A stretch of 64,000 nucleotides of DNA from Magnolia sinica (lineage: Eukaryota > Streptophyta > Magnoliopsida > Magnoliales > Magnoliaceae). The notes under the pieces are model-generated. The model was not told where the DNA came from and ran no database searches. It saw only the letters and a list, made by a program, of their open reading frames with translations. The position numbers and the translations under genes were made by a program. Below are positions 56,401-64,000 of the stretch, one piece after another (the stretch's first letter is position 1; each line of letters opens with the position of its first letter). Where the stretch lies: contig NC_080574.1 of the NCBI RefSeq assembly GCF_029962835.1, positions 26,882,001 to 26,946,000 of the forward strand, read 5' to 3'.

Positions 56401-58579
56401 AAATCTTATTCTTGGGGATTTTCTAGGGAGATTTTTGAATTTTGAGGTTTTTCTTTGGATATTTATCTGGAAAATATTGCCATTTTTAAAAATATATATA
56501 TATATATATTTTTTAATATAAATTAATAAATACTGTTTTAAATTTTAATATATAATTATAAAATGAATTAGTTAAATTCTAAGATTTCATGTTAATATCA
56601 GCATATTTCGAGATATAATCATGGAAAAATTGAAAACTGCCGATGCTTTCAAAATCTCGTGGGATCATCGTGACAATATCGTTAGTTGATTTCTCGCAAT
56701 AATATCGCGACATTTTCAACATCACAGTAATATTTTTCAAACTGGCTCCTATTTTGAATTAACCATGAAAATGCAAGTATTCCCTTCTATCCAAGTTTAG
56801 GGCTCTTAATTCATATATCCATGCCCATCATCATCAACATTCTCAAACCCTGAAAGTAGCCCTGACAAAACAAAACACTGCATTTTAAAAAAAATATATA
56901 TTTGCCCTTATGGCTTAGAAGAAAGGTAAGGTGTTGGTATATGGAAAGCTGAATGTATTGGAATGAATCTCTAAACAGGAACGGAAGAACCGCAAGTAAT
57001 GAAGTTAGATCTTTTGGTCGAATCTGAGATGTCAACTTTTATGGTCATTTTACAATATTTAGTTAACTTTCAACTGAGCGTTGGTTAACTTGAAGATTGG
57101 AATTGTTGTGGAGTATTGGACACTAAGAAGCAATGAGGAAATGAATGTTCTTGCCTGGCCTTGGTTTTTAGCACCCTTTTCTTGTTAGCTATCCTACAAG
57201 TTCATGTCACTCTGGCAGCATGGCAGGTATGATATAGTCATACTTGATGGACATTGGTTGACGCCTCTTTCTTGGTGGCTCGTCAATGACCTGGCACCCA
57301 CATATGTACATCGAAACACTTTTCTAGCCTCGAACGAGAGTTTTGAGTCCTAAAGTTGGAATCCTGTTTGCATACCTGACTGAGTCCTTAGATTTTATTT
57401 ATTTATTTATTCAAGTTGTAGGACTTGACTGAGTTGAGGAAAAACTCATGCAGTTGTTCAAATACTCGATCATGTAATTATTCCATGGTTCAAAATAAAA
57501 TGTGTCTAATTAATCTTGTTTTTAAAGACTAATGAAAGGTGCAAACCCTTATATGGTGGGAAAGAAATCTTCCATTTCTTTGGTGTATGAGTAGCTTCCC
57601 TGAACAATGCTGCAGGCAGTCCAGGTGGAGAAGAAACCTCTATGTCAGGGCCAAATTTTATATGAGATTCCTTGAGATTTAGGGCCTGTTTGGGTGCCAC
57701 TTAAAAATGAGTTCATATGATTGACAATCATGATCTCTAATACAGAATTCTGATCAACTAAATTGAGATGAACCCATTTTTGTAAGTGTCACCCAAATAT
57801 GTCCTTAGTTTATAGTTTTGAAAAAGGCCTCGAGCTTCCACTGAATCTTGTGTTTGGAGGCAAGAAAATGAAGGAATTGGAATTGTGGGTTCCTCTAAGC
57901 AGTAGGAATCAGGCGGTTGTGTTTTCTGCCTTGTGAGGGTTAGAGTGGTAGAGCCTGTGCCAGTAGTTCTGTTGGAGATTTACCAAGGGAAAAATATCAT
58001 TTAATTCCTTTGATTTTTTTGCTGTCATCCTTCTAATTGTAAAGCCAACCCCAAATAGCTGGGACAACGCTAAGATGATGATCATGGCACTTCTACTTGT
58101 AAAACCTTTTTTTTTTTTGCCTTCTTGATGGTTGCAATCTTCAGAATGATGTGTGTTGATAGTTTCACATGAAAACTGTTTCATATAGCATTAGGCAGTT
58201 GTAGTTCATGCATGGAGGGTTATTTTGGTTTGTCATTTGCTTGTACACTTTCTATCTCCTATAATGAGACTGATAACCTGAAACAACAATCTCCTAGATA
58301 TTTGCGGACATGGAAGAGCTCGGTGTGAAGCCGAACAGTTCAATTGTGGAGATGATAGGAGACGTGTTCCAGAAGTTAGGTATGCTGGACAAGTATGCAA
58401 AGCTAAAGAAGAAATATCCACCCACAACATGGGAATACCGTTACTTCAAAGGGAAGCGTGTAAGAGTTCGATCGAAGCAACCAAACGGAGCTCATGAGGA
58501 AGTTGACACTAACTCATTGAATCAACTGATTGAAGTAGACGAGGAAGATAACGCTAACTCGGTAAGTCAAGGGCACTAA
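41352..58579 (+). CDS. EMB1417-like PPR protein (At4g21190 type), five exons
   Basis: The exons are 41352-41435, 41639-41737, 54466-54609, 54742-54954 and 58298-58579. All joins are phase 0 with GT-AG introns of 203, 12,728, 132 and 3,343 bp, giving 273 residues. It starts MLSLRYPPT, a short targeting-like head. The conserved [20 protein letters not shown] block follows, then [53 protein letters not shown], and [13 protein letters not shown] with the tail [14 protein letters not shown]. Two to three PPR-like helical pairs span about residues 115-230. From memory this is the Arabidopsis At4g21190 (EMB1417) family, where loss stops embryo growth; the organelle RNA role is inferred from family. 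The last 30 residues are acidic. An acceptor (TTTCCCAG) ends one base before the ATG, so a 5' untranslated intron is likely. The gene looks intact despite very large introns. Confidence 0.92.
41639..41737 (+). CDS. Exon 2 of the EMB1417-like gene
   Basis: Acceptor TGCCCCAG|GTTTGT, donor GATTGT|GTAAGT. 33 codons, with the strongly conserved [10 protein letters not shown] block. Confidence 0.92.
41844..43370 (-). mobile_element. RTE-clade LINE, 5' truncated, in intron 2 of the EMB1417-like gene
   Basis: On the minus strand an 82-residue frame near 43360-43090 reads [32 protein letters not shown] and [17 protein letters not shown], the palm and thumb of a plant RTE reverse transcriptase. The catalytic pair is FIDD where FADD is usual. 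The 3' end is the characteristic ATTGGGATAAGGCTTAGATG followed by a (GAT)n tail at 41844-41861. The 5' two thirds are missing, and 42020-42680 is a later insertion. It is a dead copy. Confidence 0.88.
42022..42685. mobile_element. Probable solo LTR inserted in the RTE LINE
   Basis: RTE sequence stops at CCTTTTAGAGCTTTT and resumes near CTAACTAGTGAGGTTC. Between them is unrelated DNA that starts TGTTGGGAAACCACACATG, like many copia LTRs, and contains the LTR-like ACATGGAAAACCCTTCC region. The right end and a target duplication are not certain. Confidence 0.45.
43371..44978. other. Intron 2 sequence, nothing recognised
   Basis: AT-rich DNA with a short (TA)n run at 44278-44294. No motif-bearing frame. 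Confidence 0.55.
44987..45665 (+). mobile_element. hAT-type MITE with 8-bp target duplication (copy 1)
   Basis: The 679-bp element starts CAGTGTTTGAAATATC and ends as the inverse of TAGTGTTTCAAGTATC. It is flanked by perfect CCCCATCC direct repeats (44979-44986 and 45666-45673). CAGTG/TAGTG ends with 8-bp duplications are typical of hAT. It has no transposase. The inner ends are rich in ATATCG / CGATAT words. Copy 2 lies at 55178-56150 in opposite orientation. Confidence 0.9.
48155..48345. repeat. Three tandem units of about 65 bp in the copia 3' LTR
   Basis: AAAGGATAATGTGCACAATG...TTCTAATTTCTATG recurs at 48155, 48221 and 48282 with few differences. Confidence 0.85.
48440..48700 (-). repeat. 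L1-type LINE 3' tail
   Basis: On the minus strand the piece ends TTTAATAAAATTTAGGTTTCC followed by an A-rich stretch, as plant L1 tails do. It lies within the LTR-like end of the copia fossil. Confidence 0.4.
49009..49023. repeat. Poly-G run (15)
   Basis: Homopolymer followed by TGAGAAGATTC; compare the poly-G run at 62277 followed by TGAATAGG. Confidence 0.9.
49024..49628. other. Intron 2 sequence, unidentified
   Basis: A 125-codon open frame at 49023-49400 ([20 protein letters not shown]) has no start context or family I recognise. It could be part of a retroelement or of the organelle-like block that follows. Confidence 0.35.
49629..50156. repeat. Tandemly duplicated repeat, possibly tRNA-derived
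   Basis: About 230-290-bp blocks at 49629-49925 and 49932-50156 are near copies (GGACAATTAACCACTTGCTC, ATCCCTTTATCTCATA, GGGTTAGGACCTCGG). Between them GAGTCTCGAACACGAGACC reads on the minus strand as a B-box-like GTGTTCGAGACTC next to GTATCAGAGCAG. That suggests a tRNA-derived SINE or an LTR/primer-site scrap. Confidence 0.55.
50200..50335 (-). pseudogene. rpl2: rpl2-like fragment (plastid type)
   Basis: The minus-strand frame reads [20 protein letters not shown], matching plastid ribosomal protein L2 (typically [20 protein letters not shown]). At base level about 60 bases look roughly 85% like the plastid gene as I recall it. Similarity stops abruptly on both sides, so it is a fragment. 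Confidence 0.7.
51281..51361 (-). pseudogene. atp1: atp1-like fragment (mitochondrial ATP synthase alpha)
   Basis: The minus-strand frame reads [20 protein letters not shown], followed by APTDHE. This is the conserved block of mitochondrial ATP synthase subunit alpha (usually GRGALSDHE). It is flanked by unrelated sequence, so only a fragment is present. Confidence 0.75.
52408..53009. mobile_element. Solo-LTR-like sequence inside the L1 remnant
   Basis: Bounded by TGTCAGAACCTTAC and CTGCGTCACA, with GCGTATCTCGCAAACTGGAA near the start, a TATTTAAAGGG TATA-like box near 52813 and a leader-like CTGTGAGGAGTCC. These resemble gypsy or copia LTR control regions. No clear target duplication was found. 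Confidence 0.5.
52690..52750. repeat. Short inverted/direct repeats of TACTATTTATAGTAAGTT
   Basis: The word occurs at 52588, 52709 and 52728 and is nearly self-complementary (ACTATTTATAGT), so it could fold. Confidence 0.6.
54466..54609 (+). CDS. Exon 3 of the EMB1417-like gene
   Basis: Acceptor GCTCTCATAG|ATAATG after the 12.7-kb intron, donor ATTCAG|GTTTGT. 48 codons with [20 protein letters not shown]. Confidence 0.93.
54742..54954 (+). CDS. Exon 4 of the EMB1417-like gene
   Basis: Acceptor GGTCTGTAG|GTGACA, donor TTTGAG|GTATAG (a weak donor). 71 codons carrying the main PPR-like pair. Confidence 0.93.
55178..56150 (-). mobile_element. hAT-type MITE with 8-bp target duplication (copy 2, reverse)
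   Basis: The 973-bp element is flanked by perfect CTCTCAGT repeats (55170-55177, 56151-56158). Read on the minus strand it begins CAGTGTCTGAAATATTGGTA, then TCGCGTTATGTATCGCA, closely following copy 1 at 44987-45665. It lies in intron 4. A (TA)n stretch at 55739-55755 is internal. Confidence 0.9.
56159..58297. other. Rest of intron 4, mostly unidentified
   Basis: 56580-56730 contains more ATATCG-rich sequence distantly like the hAT MITEs. The remainder has no motif-bearing frame. The final 30 bases before 58298 hold an ordinary polypyrimidine-poor plant acceptor. Confidence 0.5.
58298..58579 (+). CDS. Exon 5 (last) of the EMB1417-like gene
   Basis: Acceptor ATCTCCTAG|ATATTT; 93 codons and TAA. 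A perfect donor-like GTAAGT lies inside it at 58562, 18 bases before the end, so an alternative 3' splice form is possible. Confidence 0.92.
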   Translation: MFADMEELGVKPNSSIVEMIGDVFQKLGMLDKYAKLKKKYPPTTWEYRYFKGKRVRVRSKQPNGAHEEVDTNSLNQLIEVDEEDNANSVSQGH

Positions 58580-58907
58580 AAATCCCATTTGTTTCTTTCG
58601 TTTTTTCGTTTCTTTTTGTGTATTTGAGATGAATGCATTTTAAGATTCATGTGAGTTGGGCGATTGTGAGATTTTCTGTAATTGTAATGCTCTAAAGTTG
58701 GCGTATACTCGCATACTTAGTGTAGTGTACTAATGTAAAATTTTTTTTTTTTAATGAATTGAAGGATTTGTGATAAGATGGGCTATGGATTGGGAATTGA
58801 TGACTTCTGATATTACATGCAATGAATGGAAGATTTATGGTGTTCATTATGATATGTTATGGATAGCACATGAGATGCCATTCGTCATGATCATGGTGTG
58901 CCGTAAA

Positions 58908-59130
58908 GGCCAATACGTAAAGGTAACAGTGGCAACCGTTACACGTTATGGCCCCGTTACGAAAAAAAATGACCCGTAACAGCCGTTACACTCCCGTGAA
59001 GGCCGTAACAGCCCCGTAATGGTTTATTATGGGGTCGATCCAAGTTTTTCAGGTCATTTTTCAAAACAAAAAAAAAAAGTGACTGTAAAGGCCATTACGA
59101 GGGCCGTAATAGCTGTTATAGCCCATAGAT
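58908..59130. mobile_element. MITE-like element rich in CCGTAAC/GTTACGG
   Basis: Repeated, mutually inverted words CCGTAAC, CCGTTAC and GGCCGTAA begin at 58903 and close near 59125, giving a potential long hairpin of about 220 bp. No coding capacity. It lies about 330 bp beyond the EMB1417-like stop codon. Confidence 0.55.
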
Positions 59131-62100
59131 GACATTCACACCGCAGCAATGCCTCTTTTTTTAACTTCTCTTTACTGTTAAAACTTGGAAGATATTAATG
59201 GTGTTTCATGAGAAATAATAATCTCCTAGGAACTAGTTCTTATGAGAACTCTTTAAGAACTCATCTCATGTGTAGTATATATGCAATCCAGGCCATACAA
59301 ACCCTTTTATCTGGCCTTTGTATGTAGGGTCATGCAAAAAAATCTGGTTGTTTTGCAACTTAGGTCGGCCCTGGTGAAGATCAAGGCTGGGACTCCCCTC
59401 CTACTTTGTGCCCTCTGCGGTGGCTCACCTGAGTTTTGGGTCAGGCTGATTTCTGGACCGTAGGGGTTTCAAGAGGTGATGCGTATGATAGACGGGTTAG
59501 ATTCAGTGTGCACATCATGTTGGATGAGTTCTCACTGAAGTTATTTATGAACCGGTTCTTAGGAAATTATCTCTCGTTTCATTATCATCTGGACATTTCA
59601 AGTGGGGAGCATGGTTTAAGGATCCAGACTACTGATCTGATGGGCCCTGCTGTAGATGGGGAATGACCCAAAAATCTCCCAGGTTTTAAGGTTCTAACCT
59701 TTAATCAGTGTCCTGCATATAGACGGTTGAGAAAAAAGAAACTGTGAGGGGAAAAGGGCCAAATCTTGGATGGCTACGATCCCCGAACATGGAAGATTGT
59801 CAGGGCAACTCCCATCTACAGTGGGGTGCATCGGGTCAACGGTCTGGATTGATGGACATGGGTCCCAATTTTGTGCAGGCTGCGCCGTATTATGGCACTA
59901 TCCAAATTCCATAGCATTCCTGCCAAACAAACATTTACTCTTTTGGCGAAATATGCTAGCATGGTTCGCACCTTCTGCCCTATCACATGATGATCCAGAT
60001 CGTTCGTCCATAAAGGTCCCTCCATTGATGGGGCAGATGGAAATTTTTTTCACTCATTCAAGATTGGCTGTTTCTGATCAATCTGGACAGGTGGCTATAG
60101 TGTGATGAATGGCCCAAATTCGATTGCTAAAGTCGTACCTGACTCAAATTGATTGAACACTTGTGATCTCTGGCGCCAAACTAGCTAGATTAGGACCAGA
60201 TTTGTGAAGATTGACCTGACCCTTCAGCTACCAATAATTGTTACAATGATCAAACGATTTTAGAAGGGGAGGGTTAATCCTTCATAATGTAATATTTTCG
60301 CATTGGAACCAACGACTTTTCTGTTAATGGTGATAGCGTATCGGGTTTCTTAAGAAAGCAATAAGAATTAGATATAATTAAAATTAAGGTTAAATCATAG
60401 ATTTTATTGATTGGAATGTAAAAGTAGTATAATTAGCGAGAATAAGTATCAATTAAACAGAGAGAGATAAAATACCTACGGCTACTTCTGCTGGCAAAAT
60501 GGCTGTGAAAACTACCAGATGGTCGCAGCGCGAAGTTAGTAGGATGTAACTGCCAATATATCAAGTAAGAACTCGATAATCGAGGGATTCGACGACTGGG
60601 TCATGGGTATTTAACCCACTCCTAATGCATACTGTAGCAATGCGCTACACAATAGTGATTCTAAGTTAAACTAATGGTATTGGATTTGTTGCAACATGGT
60701 TAGATAGAAGTGGAGTGACCAAAGCTAAGAAGCTAAATTAAAAGGATAAGAAATATTACGCTATATAGAGATTGATTGTTTGTGGCGAGGGCCTGAAGTT
60801 CTTTTTCGAGTATTGCTTTTATAGATTTGAAATGGCAATAGCTGCGTGTAAGTTTTTATAACGTGAGAAATTTGGATAGTTGTGAAAATCTCCTTAACTC
60901 TCCACTAAGTATAGCCTATCACGTGCGGCTACGTGTACAAGAGATCCCATATGCAATTGCAATTTCGGTCTTTCAACACTCGTTGAAAACCTTGTTGGAA
61001 TCTTGTTGTCATTTGACTCTTGTATAGAAAGCTTTGCTGGTGTCTTAACATCCTTGAATTCTTGTAGAGAGTTGATTTGATGAAAGTCTAACATTTAATG
61101 CTTGTAAAGAGTTGCTTTTGTTGAAGACTTGCTTTACAGGGAGTTACTTTTGTGCGTTAAATATTTCCAAATGTATGTCTCTAACTCATTGTGTTTAAAG
61201 TTCATCCACACCACGTGTGGCATAATTGCTGCGTGGCACTTTCTGGACCATTTGTTATGGTCGTAATCGTCCAGGTGTAAACAATGCCTCACATCCTTTT
61301 GCACTTAGAGAATGTGAAGAGATATTAAATGACTTTTTAGCAATTCTTTGTCAAATCAACCTTTGGGATAGTCATTTTGGTCGTTAAATAGGACATTCCT
61401 CGTGTGACCTAGGTGGCCGTGAGAATTTTCTTGTAGTTGGTTGTGGCAGCCATGATGATTCCCTATGCAACCATAGTTGTTTGCTTGGATCGGTCCATCT
61501 ATCTATTGCATAGATCTTGTGATAACATTGTTTAGATAACATGTGCTTAATTAAGCAACATGCTTTCTGATGGGTTATCTTCATAATAAACTAGCTTTGG
61601 ATGTGGAAAATACGGTCGTGACGATTTATCTCATGACTTATTTGGAGCATTATGTCTGTCAGTTGCATAAACCTTTTGACCATATTGTTCATATAACACC
61701 AGTGTGGGCGGTATATCTTCTTTTTTTTAAAAAAAAAAATTTCTTCATGAGGGATTGGTATTGTCGGCAACACGGGAAGTTCCCCCCTATGAAGCTCGAC
61801 TCTATAGTTGTGCGGCACTGATGGCACATGTGGTTGCCTTGCAAGCGGGTTAACGCCTAAATGGAGTTGCTCCCAGGGATATAGATGTTTTAAGAGTCTC
61901 CTTATTCTCGTTGGTCTCTTAGACAAACGTTTCTCCTTGCTATCACAAGAAGTGGTAGAGGACAACCTTGAGGTTCAACCTGACCGAGCCTCGTAATTAG
62001 AGGTTCAGCCGGTCGTTCTATCTCTAATTCATATGGAGAATTATTGACAGGTTAAAGACTTGTCATTGACAAAAACCTTTTGAAAAAGCCGTCAATAATC

Positions 62101-62276
62101 CTTGCAAGACTCTACATAGGTCTTGTTACTAACTGTTATTTATCAGAAGTCACCTCGCATGTCGCGGATGTCTATGCAACTTCTTCTAGCATAGCATTTG
62201 AAATTGCGTAGATTGTCTACCACAGCACGCGAAATCTTGACGGAGTGTAAGATTACGACTAATTCCTTTTTTTTTT
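59131..62276. other. Intergenic, no gene recognised
   Basis: Small frames only. 59640-60120 has phrases of the dispersed GGGTCCC/CGGTCTGGATTGATGG type, and 60300-62270 is AT-rich and unlike anything I can name. A 3' untranslated end for the EMB1417-like gene must lie in the first part. Confidence 0.45.
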
Positions 62277-62295
62277 GGGGGGGGGGGGGGGGGGG
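62277..62295. repeat. Poly-G run (19)
   Basis: Preceded by ten T and followed by TGAATAGG. Confidence 0.9.
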
Positions 62296-63544
62296 TGAAT
62301 AGGAACACTTAAAAATTCTTACATGCTAAAAAATAATTTACTAATTTAAAATAAAAAATTCTTACATACTAAAAAATAATTTACTAATTTAAACTAATAA
62401 GGAAAATAACACTTAGACTTCTAAGCCAAGTGGGTCCGATCATATAGACTATAATAGATGCAACTGGTATATAAATGAGATAATGAACTTGAGTGTGTGA
62501 ATCAATTAGATGTCTAACATTCAATCCATTCAAACATTCATATAATTCAACAAATCAAACTCATAAGCATGAATGGAAATGTGTTCAAATGACAATTATA
62601 AATATATGCATGTATAGTGGCTCGACTGCTTGCCTACTCCACTTCCGATGGACGCACTCTTTAAGCGTGTACTAGAGTTTCACTATCGGAGGTTTTAAAT
62701 CAAGTTCACCTCCAACCTTTATAAGTGTACACTTGCATCAGATACCTACACAAGGACTTGACGCACGTACACTCTCGTGTCAAAGAAACATGTTTCCACC
62801 CATTTTGGTGGCTTTCGCAGAGACTTAGCTAGTTTTATATTAGCTAACCAACAACCACTAACAGTTATAATCTAAGACCATACATATACTCCTGCCGGAG
62901 GCTCCCTATGAAGACTAACACGTACTTACCCATGTTCGGTAAATGCGGCCTTACACAAGAACCTATTCGAGTTTAGGTCACAAACTCTACGCTCAATCCT
63001 ACACAATGAAATAATGTGTCGACTCTAAATTAACAACCTTACTTGTTAGATTGAGTCTGTTGTTGCACCTTGTTCGAGAGCATCTTCACTTTTTAAATCT
63101 GCTACTCTTGTGCTTCCCCATTCATTGAAGTCAGTCTTCTTCTGCTTCCTTGAATCAATTACCTTGCACTTGCTCCAATAATGCTACCAAGGTAATGGGA
63201 GGATGTTTGAATCTCTTACAAGTATTGGGATAATTGGTTTCCAATGGGGATTCAGCTAGATGAGCATTATAGGAATTAAAAAATTGAATGATTTACCTAT
63301 TGGATTGGTGTCTATCTTCTAGAGAATGCAAAGAACTAAGTTCATCTTCATAAAGAACTTGGAATGCTCATTAGAGTGTTTAATCACTTGGAAGATGACC
63401 TCGATCCCTTTGGGTGAGAGCTTATAAGTATTGGACAAACTAGGGCTTCTAATTCACTCAAAAACCATTATGATGTCCAAGGTTCGTATACCCTTTATAA
63501 AGGAATCAAGTTTCAATGGTAAAAAAAAAAAGGACAGAAAAATG

Positions 63545-63715
63545 ACACATTCGATCGATTAAGTGATGCCTTCGATCGATCGAACGTCCCTTCGATAGGA
63601 TCGAGAAATTCCAAAATATACGATTTGCTTATTGGACATTTCTGACTACCTTCGATCAATCAAGCTTAGAGCTTCGATCGATCGAGAGTTCGCTCAAGAG
63701 CCATCAACAGCCTAT
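63545..63715. repeat. Array of TTCGATCGATCGA-type palindromes
   Basis: TTCGATCGAT(C/T) words occur five times, at about 63550, 63572, 63650, 63677 and, weaker, 63712. They are similar in design, not in sequence, to the TCGACTAGTCGA array of the copia LTRs. Confidence 0.75.
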
Positions 63716-64000
63716 CGATGGAATCAAGACCCACTTAAAAGCTGTTGTTTGGGCTGTATGTTTTACAACAATTGTTGACCTCTTCAAAGTCTAACTAAAC
63801 ATGTTCATTAATGGTTTAAGGATTGGTTTAGATAAGTCAAATGTTTACCCATAGGATAATTCATATAGATGTAGGTTGTTTTCGAATCTACAAAGTCTAA
63901 AGATAGGTTTACCAAGGCACCTCATGATTTACCTGTTGTCTTCAATCTCGATGCTTCAAGTCTTCAAGTCTTTAGTCTTCGATGTCTTCCTATAGAGGCT

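Larger units (their letters stand above)
62277..64000. mobile_element. Possible LTR-retroelement fossil running off the right edge
   Basis: A 19-base G run is followed by TGAATAGGAACAC, a junction often seen in large plant copia-type elements. Later a Lys/Asn-poor, non-coding region has an LTR-like CTTTATAAAGGGTATAC (minus-strand TATA-like, 63490-63505) and an array of CGATCGATCGA words (63550-63715). The other end lies outside the window. Class is inferred only. Confidence 0.35.

Noticed and set aside
59281-60105. Several 60-110-codon frames after the EMB1417-like gene
   Set aside because: They overlap dispersed GGGTCCC-type repeat phrases and have no motifs or splice context.

Overview
This looks like a nuclear window from a flowering plant. 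The supported genes are nuclear genes for organelle-targeted proteins, spliced with plant GT-AG introns, and most of the DNA between and inside them is transposable elements. Short dispersed repeats built on GGGCCCACC / GATGTATGTG / CCGTCCATCC and very long introns suggest a magnoliid-type genome. That placement is an inference from general repeat style and was not tested.

I can assemble three host genes. (1) On the minus strand, 28651 down to 8374, a 4-exon gene encodes a 115-residue DnaJ-type zinc-finger protein with four CxxCxGxG motifs (BSD2-like group). Its second intron is 19.0 kb, and nearly all of it is one nested retroelement stack. (2) On the plus strand, 32912-34399, an intronless 495-residue P-class pentatricopeptide repeat (PPR) protein matches OTP43, a nad1 intron 1 splicing factor of mitochondria. 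(3) On the plus strand, 41352-58579, a 5-exon, 273-residue PPR-like protein of the At4g21190/EMB1417 type has a 12.7-kb second intron and a 3.3-kb fourth intron. Two further exon-like pieces are weak: 3485-3544 (minus) and 37205-37322 (plus).

Layout. 1-8.4 kb: an L1 fossil at the left edge, simple repeats, a possible first exon, and several copies of dispersed GGGCCC-type repeats and a SINE. 8.4-28.7 kb: the zinc-finger gene; its intron 2 holds a copia LTR element (9236-27487, target duplication AATTC). That element is interrupted by a 4.7-kb solo LTR (12655-24886, duplication AGAAT), which is interrupted by a gag-bearing gypsy-like element with about 4-kb LTRs (15087-22622, duplication CATCT). 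28.7-32.9 kb: an intact-looking tRNA-derived SINE with a 12-bp duplication, a degenerate tandem array, and AT-rich sequence. 32.9-35.4 kb: OTP43 and an L1 3' remnant with a 374-bp tandem duplication. 35.4-41.3 kb: mostly unassigned DNA, one orphan exon, and repeats. 41.3-58.6 kb: the EMB1417-like gene, whose introns hold an RTE LINE, a copia fossil, an organelle-DNA-like block, an L1, a solo-LTR-like piece, and two hAT-type MITEs in opposite orientation flanking exons 3-4. 58.6-64 kb: a MITE, unassigned DNA, and a probable LTR-retroelement fossil at the right edge.

The three genes do not form an operon or pathway. By family, two act in organelle RNA or embryo-essential functions and one in plastid-type chaperone or assembly work. 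I found no sign of a new biological system. The most notable points are how the small genes have survived large intronic insertions, and the inverted MITE pair around exons 3-4.
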